Origin: a virus
Direction: 5' to 3' (one strand)
IMG/VR virus record: IMGVR_UViG_3300027759_000067
Span: 1-64,000 of that record
DNA: 64,000 nt
Part shown: piece after piece, positions 26,279-35,452 of the stretch
How positions within the stretch are numbered: position 1 is the first letter of the stretch
How the letters are laid out: each line of letters begins with the position of its first letter
Notes under the pieces: generated by a model
Databases searched by the model: none
What the model saw: the letters and a program-made list of their open reading frames with translations, nothing else
Told to the model about the DNA's origin: nothing
Translations under genes and position numbers: made by a program

Positions 26279-29200
26279 ATGAAACCTATACAACTAATAT
26301 CGCAAGATCTCTTTGACAAAGTCCGCAGCCGTTTTACTAATTTAGAAATGGGCGACGAAACAGGTGCAGTTACCATTGACCCAGCAGAAGCACGTTTCTT
26401 TGATTTTGACTTTGTTAACGAAGGGGTTGATCTTGGTCGTGTTAGTATGAGTTTAAATGATCTTGGCAGTTTGAAGATTTATTACAGCCAAGGCATTACA
26501 GAAAATCAAGATGATCACGCTACACAAATGTGGTACAATTTCCTTAAAGAAATGAGATTGTTTGCCATGCGTAGATTGCTGAGATTTGATACAAGAGACA
26601 TTGCAAAAACTAATTTAGACAAGAATGATTTTCAACACTTGGCCGCAACACAAGGCCCTAAGGAAGAACCAGATATGAATACTATGAACGAAACTAAAAA
26701 AATTAAAAAGAGTGTGGCGGAAGGCTCGCATGAAGAACAAGTTGCAAGATTGGCCGCATATAATGAAAAAATGGCTGGTAAAAATCCACCAATTGAATTG
26801 GGTCTGCGAGAAGTAGGCAACTGGGCAAAAGTTGGTCACTATGGCGATCCTATCAAAACAGCCTGGCTCAATATAGCAAAATACGGAGTTAGAAATAATA
26901 GATTCAATAACTCAGTTGAAAAAGTAATGTCAGCAATTAGTGAATTCCCTGATCTTGAGGACGAAGTATACGACATGTATGATATTAACCAAGATGAAGT
27001 GGATATATTATATAATGCCTATGAAACAGTATATGACCAATGGGAACAATTACAAGGTCAGCAAGGTGTAGCGGAAGGCCTGCAAGAATCACGTTGGAAC
27101 AATAAGAGTTCCAGAAAAACTAGCCGCGCAGTACAGGGCAAAACAGAAGTTATTGTACGTCACGCACACGCAGTAGAAGAAACATATCCAGGCGCACGTA
27201 GTCAGAGCAAAAACATCAAGGCAATTTTTATACAGAACGCAGACGGCGAACGTTTCAAGTATCCATTTATACACACAGCAGGTGCGTTCGCAATGGCACA
27301 ACACGTAGATCACGGTGGTGTTCCACATGATCCAGCAGGCAAAGCAATTATTAAAATGAGTGAGAATATTGCAAAGTTAGGCGAATTCCAACGACATATA
27401 CAACGTAGTTCCTTGCACGCCGATGCACATGGAATTGCAGAACGTGCCATAGGCCACATGAATGAACTTAAAACAAGAATCGCAGCATTAGGAAAACGCC
27501 ATCATTATCAAGCATGGAAAGAAGAATTTGAAGCGTCAGGAATGGGTGAGCCTGCAGACGAAATGATGCTTGACGCAGTAACATTAGAAGATTACAAGAG
27601 TAAATTTACACAAACAAATTTCCAAGAAGAATTAGTTGGGTTCTTCCCACTACTACATAGCATCATGCGTGAAGCTAATACCGTTGACCTTGAAGAATAT
27701 GTAGAGGAAGCAGCAGCACCTTGGGAAGACGAAGAAGCTGATGATAGTGAAAAAGACAAAGACGACCAAACAAATACCAAAGGTTCTGATGGAGCCGAAC
27801 ACGGTGGGCATTCAAGAGCAAGACACTTGGCAAGACAGGCAATTCCAAAAGAAAAATCAGCAGCAGAAAGCATCAACTCTTTTGAAGAATGGGCAGATTC
27901 TACAGAACAAGGCAAACTCACAGACGACCAAATGAATCATCTTAAGGCAGCAATTGAGGCATTACCACAGGGACCAAATGGACCACAATTAGACTCTGCG
28001 GTGGCTAATGATTTCTTTAGCGACCCAGAATTAGGCTTAACAGAATTACCAAATTTTGAAGAATTAACTCAGGCATTACAAGACGAAGAAGGACGCGATG
28101 AAGAAATTAGAGCAACTCCTTTACAATTATTCCAAACTTGGGCAAAAGAAAATAATCCAGAACTATTAGCATCATTAGGCATGACAGGTGCTGAAGAACC
28201 AGCACCTGCTCCAGAAGCACCTCCTGCTCCAGAGCCTGCACCCGAACAACCAGTAGCAGAAGGCAAGAGCAGTATGGTACACGAAGTAGCCAAGATTGTT
28301 AAGAGTTTTTATAACGCTGATAATGAAAGCGTTGGACCATTCCGTGCAGAAGAAAACATCGCATTGGATTGCAAAAAGCAAATTAGTGAGAAGTTTGGTG
28401 AGAAAGCCGGAGAACAAGCCTACGAAATGGCCGAAGCATTTATTAATAAACTTACACAAGAATGGCAACAAAAACACGGACAGATACAAAAACATAGTCC
28501 AGTTGATCAAGGCGACGGCCTAAGTGTAGATAGTTTGAAAGAAATATTAGGCAGAATTAAAAGTAAAGTAGAAGGTATTGGAAAACCAGAAATGGAAGAA
28601 AAAGATGAGTGGCATCCATCCAAACATGTCACTGATCCACAAAAGAAAAAAGAACTTGAACCTCATGATAAAGATGTCAAGCGTGGCAGTTATGCCGACC
28701 GCGCCAACTACTTAGATGCTGCCGGTGTTAAACGTGATACACAACAAGACGAAGGCTTTGTGGGCAATATGATTGACAAGGCTAAAGGTATGTTTGGAAA
28801 GACACCAGCAGCACCGGCCGCTCCAGCACCAGCAACAGGTAACAACGGAGCCCATGCCGATGGTAAGCCAAATTCTTGGATGGAACCAGACATGCGTAAG
28901 GACTTTGAAAATACAGAAATTTCTACTTTTCTCTTATATAACATTCGTATGATATATAGATGGGCTAAAGAAGGTCGTAACATACGCAATTATATTCAAG
29001 ACTTGAAGAAATTAGAACACGAAAATATCAGTAAGCCAACAACAGCAGCAGCCTTTAAATTCATTATGGACAATCTTGCTAGTGGTGAAGTAACTGATCC
29101 TAAAATGATAATGCAAATAGCAGATAAAGCCCACACATTAATGGGACATAGCGATATTGAACAAGCAACTCGTGAAGGCGTAGACAAGAGCCAAGTTCCT

Positions 29201-29371
29201 GCGGTTATGCGTAAGGAAAAAGGCGGGGACTGGAAAATGTCCACTCAAGATTTAGAAAAAGAACGAGATCAAAGCAGAACAACCAAACCAGGTTTAGACG
29301 CACACAAGGCCAAACTAGGTATGAGTGAAGAGATTGCCGATATTATGAGATTGGTAAATCACAAAAAATAA
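26279..29371 (+). CDS. Very large virion/core-associated protein of unknown function
   Basis: A 1030-residue protein. The N-terminal 110 residues form a compact module (MKPIQLISQDLFDKVRSRF, ARFFDFDFVNEG, MWYNFLKEMRLFAMRRLLRFD). The rest alternates helical segments with low-complexity Glu/Ala/Pro linkers (PAPAPEAPPAPEPAPEQP near residue 640). VAEG recurs at about residues 145, 264 and 663. This is close to the prohead protease rule, though with V at P3. It lies after the terminase and before a terminator. No enzyme signature was found. A large head-core, internal or ejected protein is possible but unproven. Confidence 0.5.
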   Translation: MKPIQLISQDLFDKVRSRFTNLEMGDETGAVTIDPAEARFFDFDFVNEGVDLGRVSMSLNDLGSLKIYYSQGITENQDDHATQMWYNFLKEMRLFAMRRLLRFDTRDIAKTNLDKNDFQHLAATQGPKEEPDMNTMNETKKIKKSVAEGSHEEQVARLAAYNEKMAGKNPPIELGLREVGNWAKVGHYGDPIKTAWLNIAKYGVRNNRFNNSVEKVMSAISEFPDLEDEVYDMYDINQDEVDILYNAYETVYDQWEQLQGQQGVAEGLQESRWNNKSSRKTSRAVQGKTEVIVRHAHAVEETYPGARSQSKNIKAIFIQNADGERFKYPFIHTAGAFAMAQHVDHGGVPHDPAGKAIIKMSENIAKLGEFQRHIQRSSLHADAHGIAERAIGHMNELKTRIAALGKRHHYQAWKEEFEASGMGEPADEMMLDAVTLEDYKSKFTQTNFQEELVGFFPLLHSIMREANTVDLEEYVEEAAAPWEDEEADDSEKDKDDQTNTKGSDGAEHGGHSRARHLARQAIPKEKSAAESINSFEEWADSTEQGKLTDDQMNHLKAAIEALPQGPNGPQLDSAVANDFFSDPELGLTELPNFEELTQALQDEEGRDEEIRATPLQLFQTWAKENNPELLASLGMTGAEEPAPAPEAPPAPEPAPEQPVAEGKSSMVHEVAKIVKSFYNADNESVGPFRAEENIALDCKKQISEKFGEKAGEQAYEMAEAFINKLTQEWQQKHGQIQKHSPVDQGDGLSVDSLKEILGRIKSKVEGIGKPEMEEKDEWHPSKHVTDPQKKKELEPHDKDVKRGSYADRANYLDAAGVKRDTQQDEGFVGNMIDKAKGMFGKTPAAPAAPAPATGNNGAHADGKPNSWMEPDMRKDFENTEISTFLLYNIRMIYRWAKEGRNIRNYIQDLKKLEHENISKPTTAAAFKFIMDNLASGEVTDPKMIMQIADKAHTLMGHSDIEQATREGVDKSQVPAVMRKEKGGDWKMSTQDLEKERDQSRTTKPGLDAHKAKLGMSEEIADIMRLVNHKK

Positions 29372-29411
29372 TTGGCAAAATTAAGCAGCCAAATAGGTTG
29401 CAATGATAAAT

Positions 29412-29451
29412 AAAACTGTGTATAGTTAACGCTATGCACAGTTTTTCTTTT
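29412..29451 (+). terminator. Long-stem rho-independent terminator before gp32
   Basis: A 14-bp stem (AAAACTGTGTATAG, 29412-29425, with CTATGCACAGTTTT, 29432-29445; one G-T pair), a TTAACG loop and the tail TTTCTTTT. It separates the late 1030-residue gene from gp32. Confidence 0.9.
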
Positions 29452-29508
29452 AGTCAGTTGGCTTTAAGAAAGCGGCATAATTAAAACATTTATTAAGGAA
29501 AAATCATT

Positions 29509-30504
29509 ATGGCAACTTTAGCAGAAATTCGCGCAAAACTTCAAGCATCATCTCAACAAGGCGGCAGCAATGCAGGCGGCGGAGATAACGGTGTATTCCC
29601 CCATTGGAATATGCCAGAAGGATCAACTACCACAGTTCGATTCTTACCCGACCAAGACCCAAACAACACTTTTTTCTGGATCGAACGTGCAATGATCAAA
29701 TTGCCTTTCGCTGGTATTAAAGGTGAAACAAATTCCAAACCCGTTACTGTACAAGTTCCTTGTATGGAAATGTGGGGCGAGACTTGTCCAGTATTGACAG
29801 AAGTCCGTCCATGGTTCAAAGATAAATCTTTGGAAGATATGGGTCGTAAGTACTGGAAAAAGAAATCTTATCTATTCCAAGGATTTGTCACTGACAGCAA
29901 ACTTGTAGAAGAAGGTAAGACACCTGAGAATCCAATCCGTCGTTTCATCATCGGCTCACAAATCTTCAATATCGTTAAAAACGCATTAATGGATGCTGAG
30001 ATCGAAGAACTACCTACAGACTATGTTCGCGGTCTTGACTTCAAGATTGCTAAAACTAGCAAAGGTGGTTATGCTGACTATTCTACTTCTACTTGGGCTC
30101 GTCGTGAACGTGCTCTTGCTGAAATGGAACAAGCAGCAATTAAACAACACGGTTTGTTTGATTTGAAGAGCTTCCTACCTAAGAAACCAGGCGAAGTTGA
30201 ACTCAAAGTTATCGCAGAAATGTTTGCAGCATCAGTTGATGGTGAAGCATACGATGGCGAGCGTTGGGGTCAATACTTCAAGCCAGCAGGCTTTGGTGGT
30301 AGTGGTTCAGCAACTGGTTCTACATCAGCACCAAAAGCAGCGCCAGCACCAGCAGCAGGTATTGAGGAAGACGACGTCCCTTTTGAACGTGCGGCAGCAA
30401 CACCCGCTAAAGTGGTTGCAGAAGAAGCACCAGCTACAAGCAATGCAGGCAGCAGAGCAGCAGACATTCTTGCAGTAATCCGTAGTCGCCAACAAGCAAA
30501 CTAA
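29509..30504 (+). CDS. gp32: gp32 single-stranded DNA-binding protein
   Basis: A 331-residue protein with the gp32 core: FPHWNMPEGSTTTVRFLPD near residue 29, NTFFWIERAMIKLPFAGIKG, VPCMEMWGETCPV near 83, then KYWKKKSYLFQGFV. Only two Cys are seen in the metal-binding region, fewer than the zinc ligand set of T4 gp32, so zinc binding may be lost or altered. The C-terminal third is Ala/Pro-rich and then acidic (GIEEDDVPFE), like the protein-interaction tail of T4. gp32 coats single strands and coordinates replication and recombination. AAGGAAAA precedes the ATG. uvsX follows after 10 nt. Confidence 0.88.
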   Translation: MATLAEIRAKLQASSQQGGSNAGGGDNGVFPHWNMPEGSTTTVRFLPDQDPNNTFFWIERAMIKLPFAGIKGETNSKPVTVQVPCMEMWGETCPVLTEVRPWFKDKSLEDMGRKYWKKKSYLFQGFVTDSKLVEEGKTPENPIRRFIIGSQIFNIVKNALMDAEIEELPTDYVRGLDFKIAKTSKGGYADYSTSTWARRERALAEMEQAAIKQHGLFDLKSFLPKKPGEVELKVIAEMFAASVDGEAYDGERWGQYFKPAGFGGSGSATGSTSAPKAAPAPAAGIEEDDVPFERAAATPAKVVAEEAPATSNAGSRAADILAVIRSRQQAN

Positions 30505-30514
30505 GGAGTAACAG

Positions 30515-31570
30515 ATGGGAAAAGCATTTGATATTTCTAAGTTTAGAAAGTCAATTACTAAGTCCATTGACGGACTTGGTATTGGCTTCAATGATCCAAC
30601 TGACTGGATCTCAACCGGCAACTATGCTCTTAACTATCTTATCAGTGGGGACTTCTTTAAGGGAATTCCTCTTGGTAAGGTAACTGTGTTTGCTGGTGAA
30701 TCCGGCGCAGGTAAATCTTATATCTGTTCTGGAAACATTATTCGACACGCACAGGAACAAGGCATATTTGTTATTCTTGTTGACAGCGAAAACGCCCTTG
30801 ACGAAAAGTGGTTAATTGATCTTGGTGTTGATACCAGTGATGAAAAACTACTTAAACTTAATATGGCTATGATTGATGATGTGGCTAAAACCATTTCTGA
30901 ATTCATGAAAGAATACAAAGTTATGCCTGAGGAATCACGTCCTAAGGTGTTGTTTGTAATTGATAGTTTGGGTATGTTGTTGACTCCTACAGACGTTAAT
31001 CAATTTGAAGCAGGTGAAATGAAAGGTGATATGGGCCGTAAACCTAAAGCACTTACATCACTGGTTCGTAATTGTGTTAATATGTTTGGCTCGTGGAATG
31101 TTGGATTGGTTTGTACCAACCATACATATGCAAGTCAAGATATGTTCGATCCAGATGACAAAATCTCAGGTGGACAAGGCTTTATCTATGCAAGCTCTAT
31201 TGTAGTTGCGATGCGTAAATTGAAGTTGAAAACCGACGAAGATGGTAATAAAACTACCACTGTTAACGGTATTCGTTCAGCTTGTAAGATTATGAAAACA
31301 CGTTACTCTAAACCTTTTGAATCAGTACAAGTTGAGATTCCGTACTCAACTGGTATGAGTCCATTCAGTGGTTTAGTTGATTTATTTGAAGCCAAGGGTA
31401 AGTTGAAGAAAGAAGGCAACAGTCTTGTTTATGTAACTAAAGATGGCGAAATTATCAAACAATTCCGCAAGGCATGGAACAGTAATGACAAAGATGGATT
31501 AACCATAGTTATGGCTGAGTGGGATGATACTATTGTGCCTGTAGAGGCAGTGGAAACAGAGGAAGCATAA
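30515..31570 (+). CDS. uvsX: UvsX RecA-like recombinase
   Basis: A 351-residue RecA/RAD51 family protein: Walker A GESGAGKS near residues 62-69, ILVDSENALDEKWL, Walker B VLFVIDSLGML, and the loop region NVGLVCTNHTYASQDMFDPDDKISGGQGFIYASSIVVAM. The family drives strand exchange in recombination-dependent T4 replication. It follows gp32 and is followed by a small acidic gene and a UvsY-like gene, a natural recombination operon. AAGGAG precedes the ATG. Confidence 0.93.
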   Translation: MGKAFDISKFRKSITKSIDGLGIGFNDPTDWISTGNYALNYLISGDFFKGIPLGKVTVFAGESGAGKSYICSGNIIRHAQEQGIFVILVDSENALDEKWLIDLGVDTSDEKLLKLNMAMIDDVAKTISEFMKEYKVMPEESRPKVLFVIDSLGMLLTPTDVNQFEAGEMKGDMGRKPKALTSLVRNCVNMFGSWNVGLVCTNHTYASQDMFDPDDKISGGQGFIYASSIVVAMRKLKLKTDEDGNKTTTVNGIRSACKIMKTRYSKPFESVQVEIPYSTGMSPFSGLVDLFEAKGKLKKEGNSLVYVTKDGEIIKQFRKAWNSNDKDGLTIVMAEWDDTIVPVEAVETEEA

Positions 31571-31571
31571 A

Positions 31572-31817
31572 ATGGAAGAAGATCAAATTATCGGTGTATG
31601 GGACACTTTTAAAGATTATGTCCCTGAAAAAAATCGAGATGCCGCAGCATCACATTTTGTAGAATTTATAATTGGACAAGATGTTGAATTATCAGTTCTT
31701 GAATCAGTTATAGGATTTGATCCACATCTCGACTCTGCTATCCAACTCGTTGTTGAAGAATTTAAAGACGAAGATCAGATAGACGACGATCTTGACTACT
31801 ACGAAAACGAGGACTGA
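31572..31817 (+). CDS. Small acidic protein between uvsX and uvsY-like gene
   Basis: An 81-residue, strongly acidic protein (C-terminus EEFKDEDQIDDDLDYYENED). The ATG is 1 nt after the uvsX stop, indicating coupling. No motif is recognised. Position suggests a recombination accessory factor; this is inference. Confidence 0.55.
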   Translation: MEEDQIIGVWDTFKDYVPEKNRDAAASHFVEFIIGQDVELSVLESVIGFDPHLDSAIQLVVEEFKDEDQIDDDLDYYENED

Positions 31818-31819
31818 TC

Positions 31820-32275
31820 GTGAATTGGTACAGCAAAGTAAGCAAGGATATTGCTCACTTGCCAGGCTGTATTGATTACTATTACCTTGAATTAGACACA
31901 GCAAGGGCAGAGGTTAAAATTCACGGAAACGTGGAAAAATCCTCTGCTGCTTTGCCTGGTCTTGTTGCTCATCGATTTAATCAACTTCAAGAAATTGAAG
32001 GTATTTTAGAATATCTAAACATCGAACTACGCCGCTTACGTTCCAAAACTTTTAAGAAATATTTGGAAAACTATCAACGTGCTCTTAGCAGTAGAGATGT
32101 TGAAAAGTATGTAGAAGGTGAGGCAGATGTGGTTGATATGGAAAAGATCATCAATGAGTTTGCACTACTACGCAATCAATGGCTGGGCATTATCAAGGGC
32201 TTGGATATCAAACAGTGGCAACTAAGTAATATTATTAAACTCCGAACAGCGGGTATGGAAGACGTTGTTATTTGA
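31820..32275 (+). CDS. uvsY: UvsY-like recombination mediator
   Basis: A 151-residue helical protein starting at GTG (GAGGACTGATC upstream gives a ribosome site). The middle RALSSRDVEKYVEGEADVV and the end LLRNQWLGIIKGLDIKQWQLSNIIKLRTAG follow the layout of T4 UvsY (137 residues), whose last third reads YWGILLDFCSGALDAIKSRGFAIKHIQDMRAFEAG. UvsY loads UvsX on gp32-coated DNA. Context (uvsX upstream, terminator downstream) supports the call; sequence likeness by eye is only moderate. Confidence 0.6.
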   Translation: MNWYSKVSKDIAHLPGCIDYYYLELDTARAEVKIHGNVEKSSAALPGLVAHRFNQLQEIEGILEYLNIELRRLRSKTFKKYLENYQRALSSRDVEKYVEGEADVVDMEKIINEFALLRNQWLGIIKGLDIKQWQLSNIIKLRTAGMEDVVI

Positions 32276-32278
32276 CAC

Positions 32279-32306
32279 AGAAAGGACTTGCGTCCTTTCT
32301 TATTTT
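32279..32306 (+). terminator. Rho-independent terminator after the uvsX-uvsY operon
   Basis: A 9-bp perfect stem, AGAAAGGAC (32279-32287) with GTCCTTTCT (32292-32300), a TTGC loop, then TATTTT. Confidence 0.92.
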
Positions 32307-32325
32307 GTAGTATAATAAATGTATC

Positions 32326-33498
32326 ATGTATATTGAAGATTTACTCCACACATTGATGTACTCTGTTAAGACCAATCGTTATGATTCAACGTTGGTCCAG
32401 AGTTTCTATGAGCAAATAAATTACAAAAGTTTGGGTTTCACAGAAAAACAAGCTACCATAATGCTGAAAATCTCAAAAGCATACAAACAACAGATCTGTA
32501 CACATCTTGGTAAAGATATAACTCCATTATTGGACAATCCACAATTTAAATTTAGTATCAGAACTATCAGTATGGTAAAACATATCTCTGTAATTCCTAA
32601 TACTAACAATACCAAATTCATTATGGTGAAATTTCCCTATGATGAAACATTGGTTAAAGATATAAAAAGTGTAAGACAGAAATTTATATCCGCTGAATGG
32701 AATCAAGATGAAAAAGCCTGGGTTTTTTCCTTAGAAGGATTGACTGTTGAATATTTTAGTGCATACGTTATCTCCAAGGGATTCACTGCGGATGACCAAT
32801 TTAAAGGATACATGGAGCAAGCCCTGGAAATTACCAACAATGTTGAAAAATATGCTCCTATGCTAACCATTGAGCAAGGAATGCCTAAAATTATCAATAT
32901 TCCTGCTCATGTTCCGCAACCTAATAGCACAGACATTGTTCAATCATTGTTTGAAGCAAGACGTGTGGGTGTTACTACCTGGGATCATTTAATTGATAAC
33001 GTCCTACTTGAATCCAATCAATCCTCTTTGATTAAAAATTTCATAAAATCTGAGATAGGTGAGGCATTTTCCATAAATTTAGAAGAAAATTCAATTTTAG
33101 ATTTGAAACCCATTGTGAAGCATTTGTTGCCCTGCATCGTTACTGTACCAGGTGGTAATGAATTAAGCAAAATGCAACAAGCATTAGAATTGTTAAAAGA
33201 CATCGGTATTGAAAATCAAGAAATTAGTGTTTTATTCCGCTTGCCCAACGAAACAGGTGGTGAATTTAACAAATTTGTCAAAGAAGAAAAATTAAATTCT
33301 CCTGTATCTGAAACAACCAAAGTAGTAATCCTCAGTGGAAAACTTCCTAAGCCATTGTTTGAATCTGAACTAAAATTTAATTGTGTGTTGAACTTTAATT
33401 TCTACAATGTTCACTATACTCTTGCTAATTTTATGAAAAACAAGCATAATGTTATTAACGTGTTAGCAGATAAAAAACAAAAGACCCTACTATTTTGA
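32326..33498 (+). CDS. UvsW-linked protein with HARP-like segment
   Basis: A 390-residue protein without helicase motifs, overlapping the start of uvsW by 4 bp. Residues about 95-145 (FIMVKFPYDETLVKDIKS, SAEWNQDEKAWVFSLEG) look like a HARP domain. That domain pairs an F-x-Y-x-L strand with a W-D-x-x-x-x-x-W core in annealing helicases such as SMARCAL1. The rest is mixed alpha/beta with no other signature. Tight coupling to uvsW suggests it works with that helicase on branched DNA. The HARP likeness is by eye and needs a profile search. Confidence 0.45.
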   Translation: MYIEDLLHTLMYSVKTNRYDSTLVQSFYEQINYKSLGFTEKQATIMLKISKAYKQQICTHLGKDITPLLDNPQFKFSIRTISMVKHISVIPNTNNTKFIMVKFPYDETLVKDIKSVRQKFISAEWNQDEKAWVFSLEGLTVEYFSAYVISKGFTADDQFKGYMEQALEITNNVEKYAPMLTIEQGMPKIINIPAHVPQPNSTDIVQSLFEARRVGVTTWDHLIDNVLLESNQSSLIKNFIKSEIGEAFSINLEENSILDLKPIVKHLLPCIVTVPGGNELSKMQQALELLKDIGIENQEISVLFRLPNETGGEFNKFVKEEKLNSPVSETTKVVILSGKLPKPLFESELKFNCVLNFNFYNVHYTLANFMKNKHNVINVLADKKQKTLLF

Positions 33499-34949
33499 GC
33501 ACCTGTAAAGTTATCATTAAAGATGAAGTAAATGTTAAGATTGATAATTTAGATCTTGACACTCGCAAAGCATTGGTTAAAAAATTCAAGTATGAAGACC
33601 CTACTGCCCGCTTCAGACCCAGCTTCAAATTAGGTCGGTGGGATGGCAGCATCAGTTTTTTTGGTCTCGGTGGATCAACTTATCTAAGTATGCTCGGACC
33701 AGTGTTAGAGTACCTTGAAAGCAAAAACTACTACATTGAAGTTGAAGATCTCAGGACCAGCAGTGCCCTGGAATTTCCTGAAATTTCTGAGGATTTTTGG
33801 GGTGATTTATGCTGGCCCAAAGGACATGTTCAGGAGGGGCAACTTATCCGTATGCGTGACTATCAATGCGACGTTGTAAATAATTTCTTGAAGAATCCCC
33901 AGTGTTTACAGGAAGTTGCCACTGGTGCAGGTAAGACAATTATCACCGCAACTTTGAGCAAAATCTGTGAAAAATATGGTCGAACAATAACCATTGTTCC
34001 TAACAAAAGTTTAGTGGAACAAACGGAAGAAGACTTTATTAATTGCGGATTAGACGTTGGTGTGTACTACGGAGATAGAAAAAATCTCAACAAAACCCAC
34101 ACTATTTGTACCTGGCAAAGTTTGAATATTTTAGACAAAAAATCACAAGACAATGACGAGTTATTGACCTTGGCAGAATTTCTAGACGGTGTGAGCACAG
34201 TCATAGTTGACGAGGTACATATGGCCAAAGCCGATGTATTGAAGAAATTATTGACTCAGAATCTCGCCAATGCTCCTATACGTTGGGGATTGACCGGAAC
34301 CATACCAAAAGCCGATCATGAGTATCAAGCATTGCGGGCAAGTTTGGGAGATGTTATTCATCACATATCTGCACATGAATTACAGGCTCGCGGTGTGTTG
34401 AGTAATTGCCACGTTAATGTTGTACAAACAGCTGAGTGGAAAGAATTTGGAAGTTATGCAGAAGAATTGAAATATCTTGTCACTGATAGCACTAGGATGA
34501 CCTATATCAGCAACATGATTCGCAATATTGCAACATCAGGAAATACCTTAGTCTTGGTTAATAGAATTGACTCTGGTAAATTTATTATTGAACAAATACC
34601 AGAGGCGGTGTTTGTTTCAGGTGAAGTTAAATCTACAACAAGAAAAGAAGAGTACGATGAAATTAAAACTGCTGATAACAAGATTATTGTGGCGACTTTT
34701 GGTGTGGCCGCTGTGGGTATTAATATCCCTAGGATTTTTAATCTGGTTCTTTTGGAACCCGGAAAGAGCTTTGTTAGAGTTATACAAAGCATTGGGCGAG
34801 GTATTAGAAAAGCTGACGACAAAGACTTCGTCCAAATCTGGGATATAACTGCTTCCGCCAAATACGCTAAACGTCATCTGACAGAGAGAAAGAGGTTTTA
34901 TAAAGAAGCCAAATACCCATTTAATATTGAGAAAGTAAAATACCTATAA
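33495..34949 (+). CDS. uvsW: UvsW-like DNA/RNA helicase
   Basis: A 484-residue superfamily 2 helicase. The N-terminal module has RFRPSFKLGRWDGSISFFGLGGSTYLS, typical of UvsW. Motif I is EVATGAGKTIITATLSK, motif II VIVDEVHMAKAD, motif III WGLTGTIP, and motif VI IQSIGRGIRKADDK. The start is TTG at 33495, overlapping the upstream stop; the next ATG would remove the conserved N-terminus. UvsW dismantles R-loops and branched DNA and helps switch T4 from origin- to recombination-dependent replication. Confidence 0.9.
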   Translation: MSTCKVIIKDEVNVKIDNLDLDTRKALVKKFKYEDPTARFRPSFKLGRWDGSISFFGLGGSTYLSMLGPVLEYLESKNYYIEVEDLRTSSALEFPEISEDFWGDLCWPKGHVQEGQLIRMRDYQCDVVNNFLKNPQCLQEVATGAGKTIITATLSKICEKYGRTITIVPNKSLVEQTEEDFINCGLDVGVYYGDRKNLNKTHTICTWQSLNILDKKSQDNDELLTLAEFLDGVSTVIVDEVHMAKADVLKKLLTQNLANAPIRWGLTGTIPKADHEYQALRASLGDVIHHISAHELQARGVLSNCHVNVVQTAEWKEFGSYAEELKYLVTDSTRMTYISNMIRNIATSGNTLVLVNRIDSGKFIIEQIPEAVFVSGEVKSTTRKEEYDEIKTADNKIIVATFGVAAVGINIPRIFNLVLLEPGKSFVRVIQSIGRGIRKADDKDFVQIWDITASAKYAKRHLTERKRFYKEAKYPFNIEKVKYL

Positions 34950-35452
34950 TGCAGATTTTAACATTGAACAACGAGATTTTTTATCTCAACGACTTACCAG
35001 AAGAAGTAGATGAAGATCTAAGATTTGCTGTATTGGATAATAGTGATAATTCGAACCCTGACTATTTCTTCATTCCACTTATATTCTTGGAGAGCTTTAC
35101 CGGGCCAGCAGCCGTACTAAAAATTGGACCACACGAACTTACCATGCCCTTGGATTGGTGTGCCATTGTTGGCGATCCTGAAGGTCCTGAAATGGAAGTG
35201 CTTCCATTAACAAGTTTAAATGATCGTGGATTTAGAACATTCTGCTTTAATCCATTGAGCAGTTTTAGACCAGAGTTTCATGAGATTGATATCATTGATG
35301 TTTATCAAGATGTTAAATGGTATTTTCCAAAGATGAAGCCTGGACAACTATTATGCACACCATTGGAAACAGGGCCTAAACCAACCTGTGCATATTTTGT
35401 CAAAGAAGTTAGTCGTCAAAGTGAATTGGTAGATTATACAAGGTGCTGGTAA
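34949..35452 (+). CDS. Conserved hypothetical after uvsW
   Basis: A 167-residue acidic beta-rich protein. The segments DYFFIPLIFLESFTGPAAVLKIGPHELTMPLDW and DVYQDVKWYFPKMKPGQLLCTPL look like a folded domain. It overlaps the uvsW stop by one base. I do not recognise a function. T4 often has transcription factors in this neighbourhood, but no sigma-like motif is seen. Confidence 0.5.
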   Translation: MQILTLNNEIFYLNDLPEEVDEDLRFAVLDNSDNSNPDYFFIPLIFLESFTGPAAVLKIGPHELTMPLDWCAIVGDPEGPEMEVLPLTSLNDRGFRTFCFNPLSSFRPEFHEIDIIDVYQDVKWYFPKMKPGQLLCTPLETGPKPTCAYFVKEVSRQSELVDYTRCW

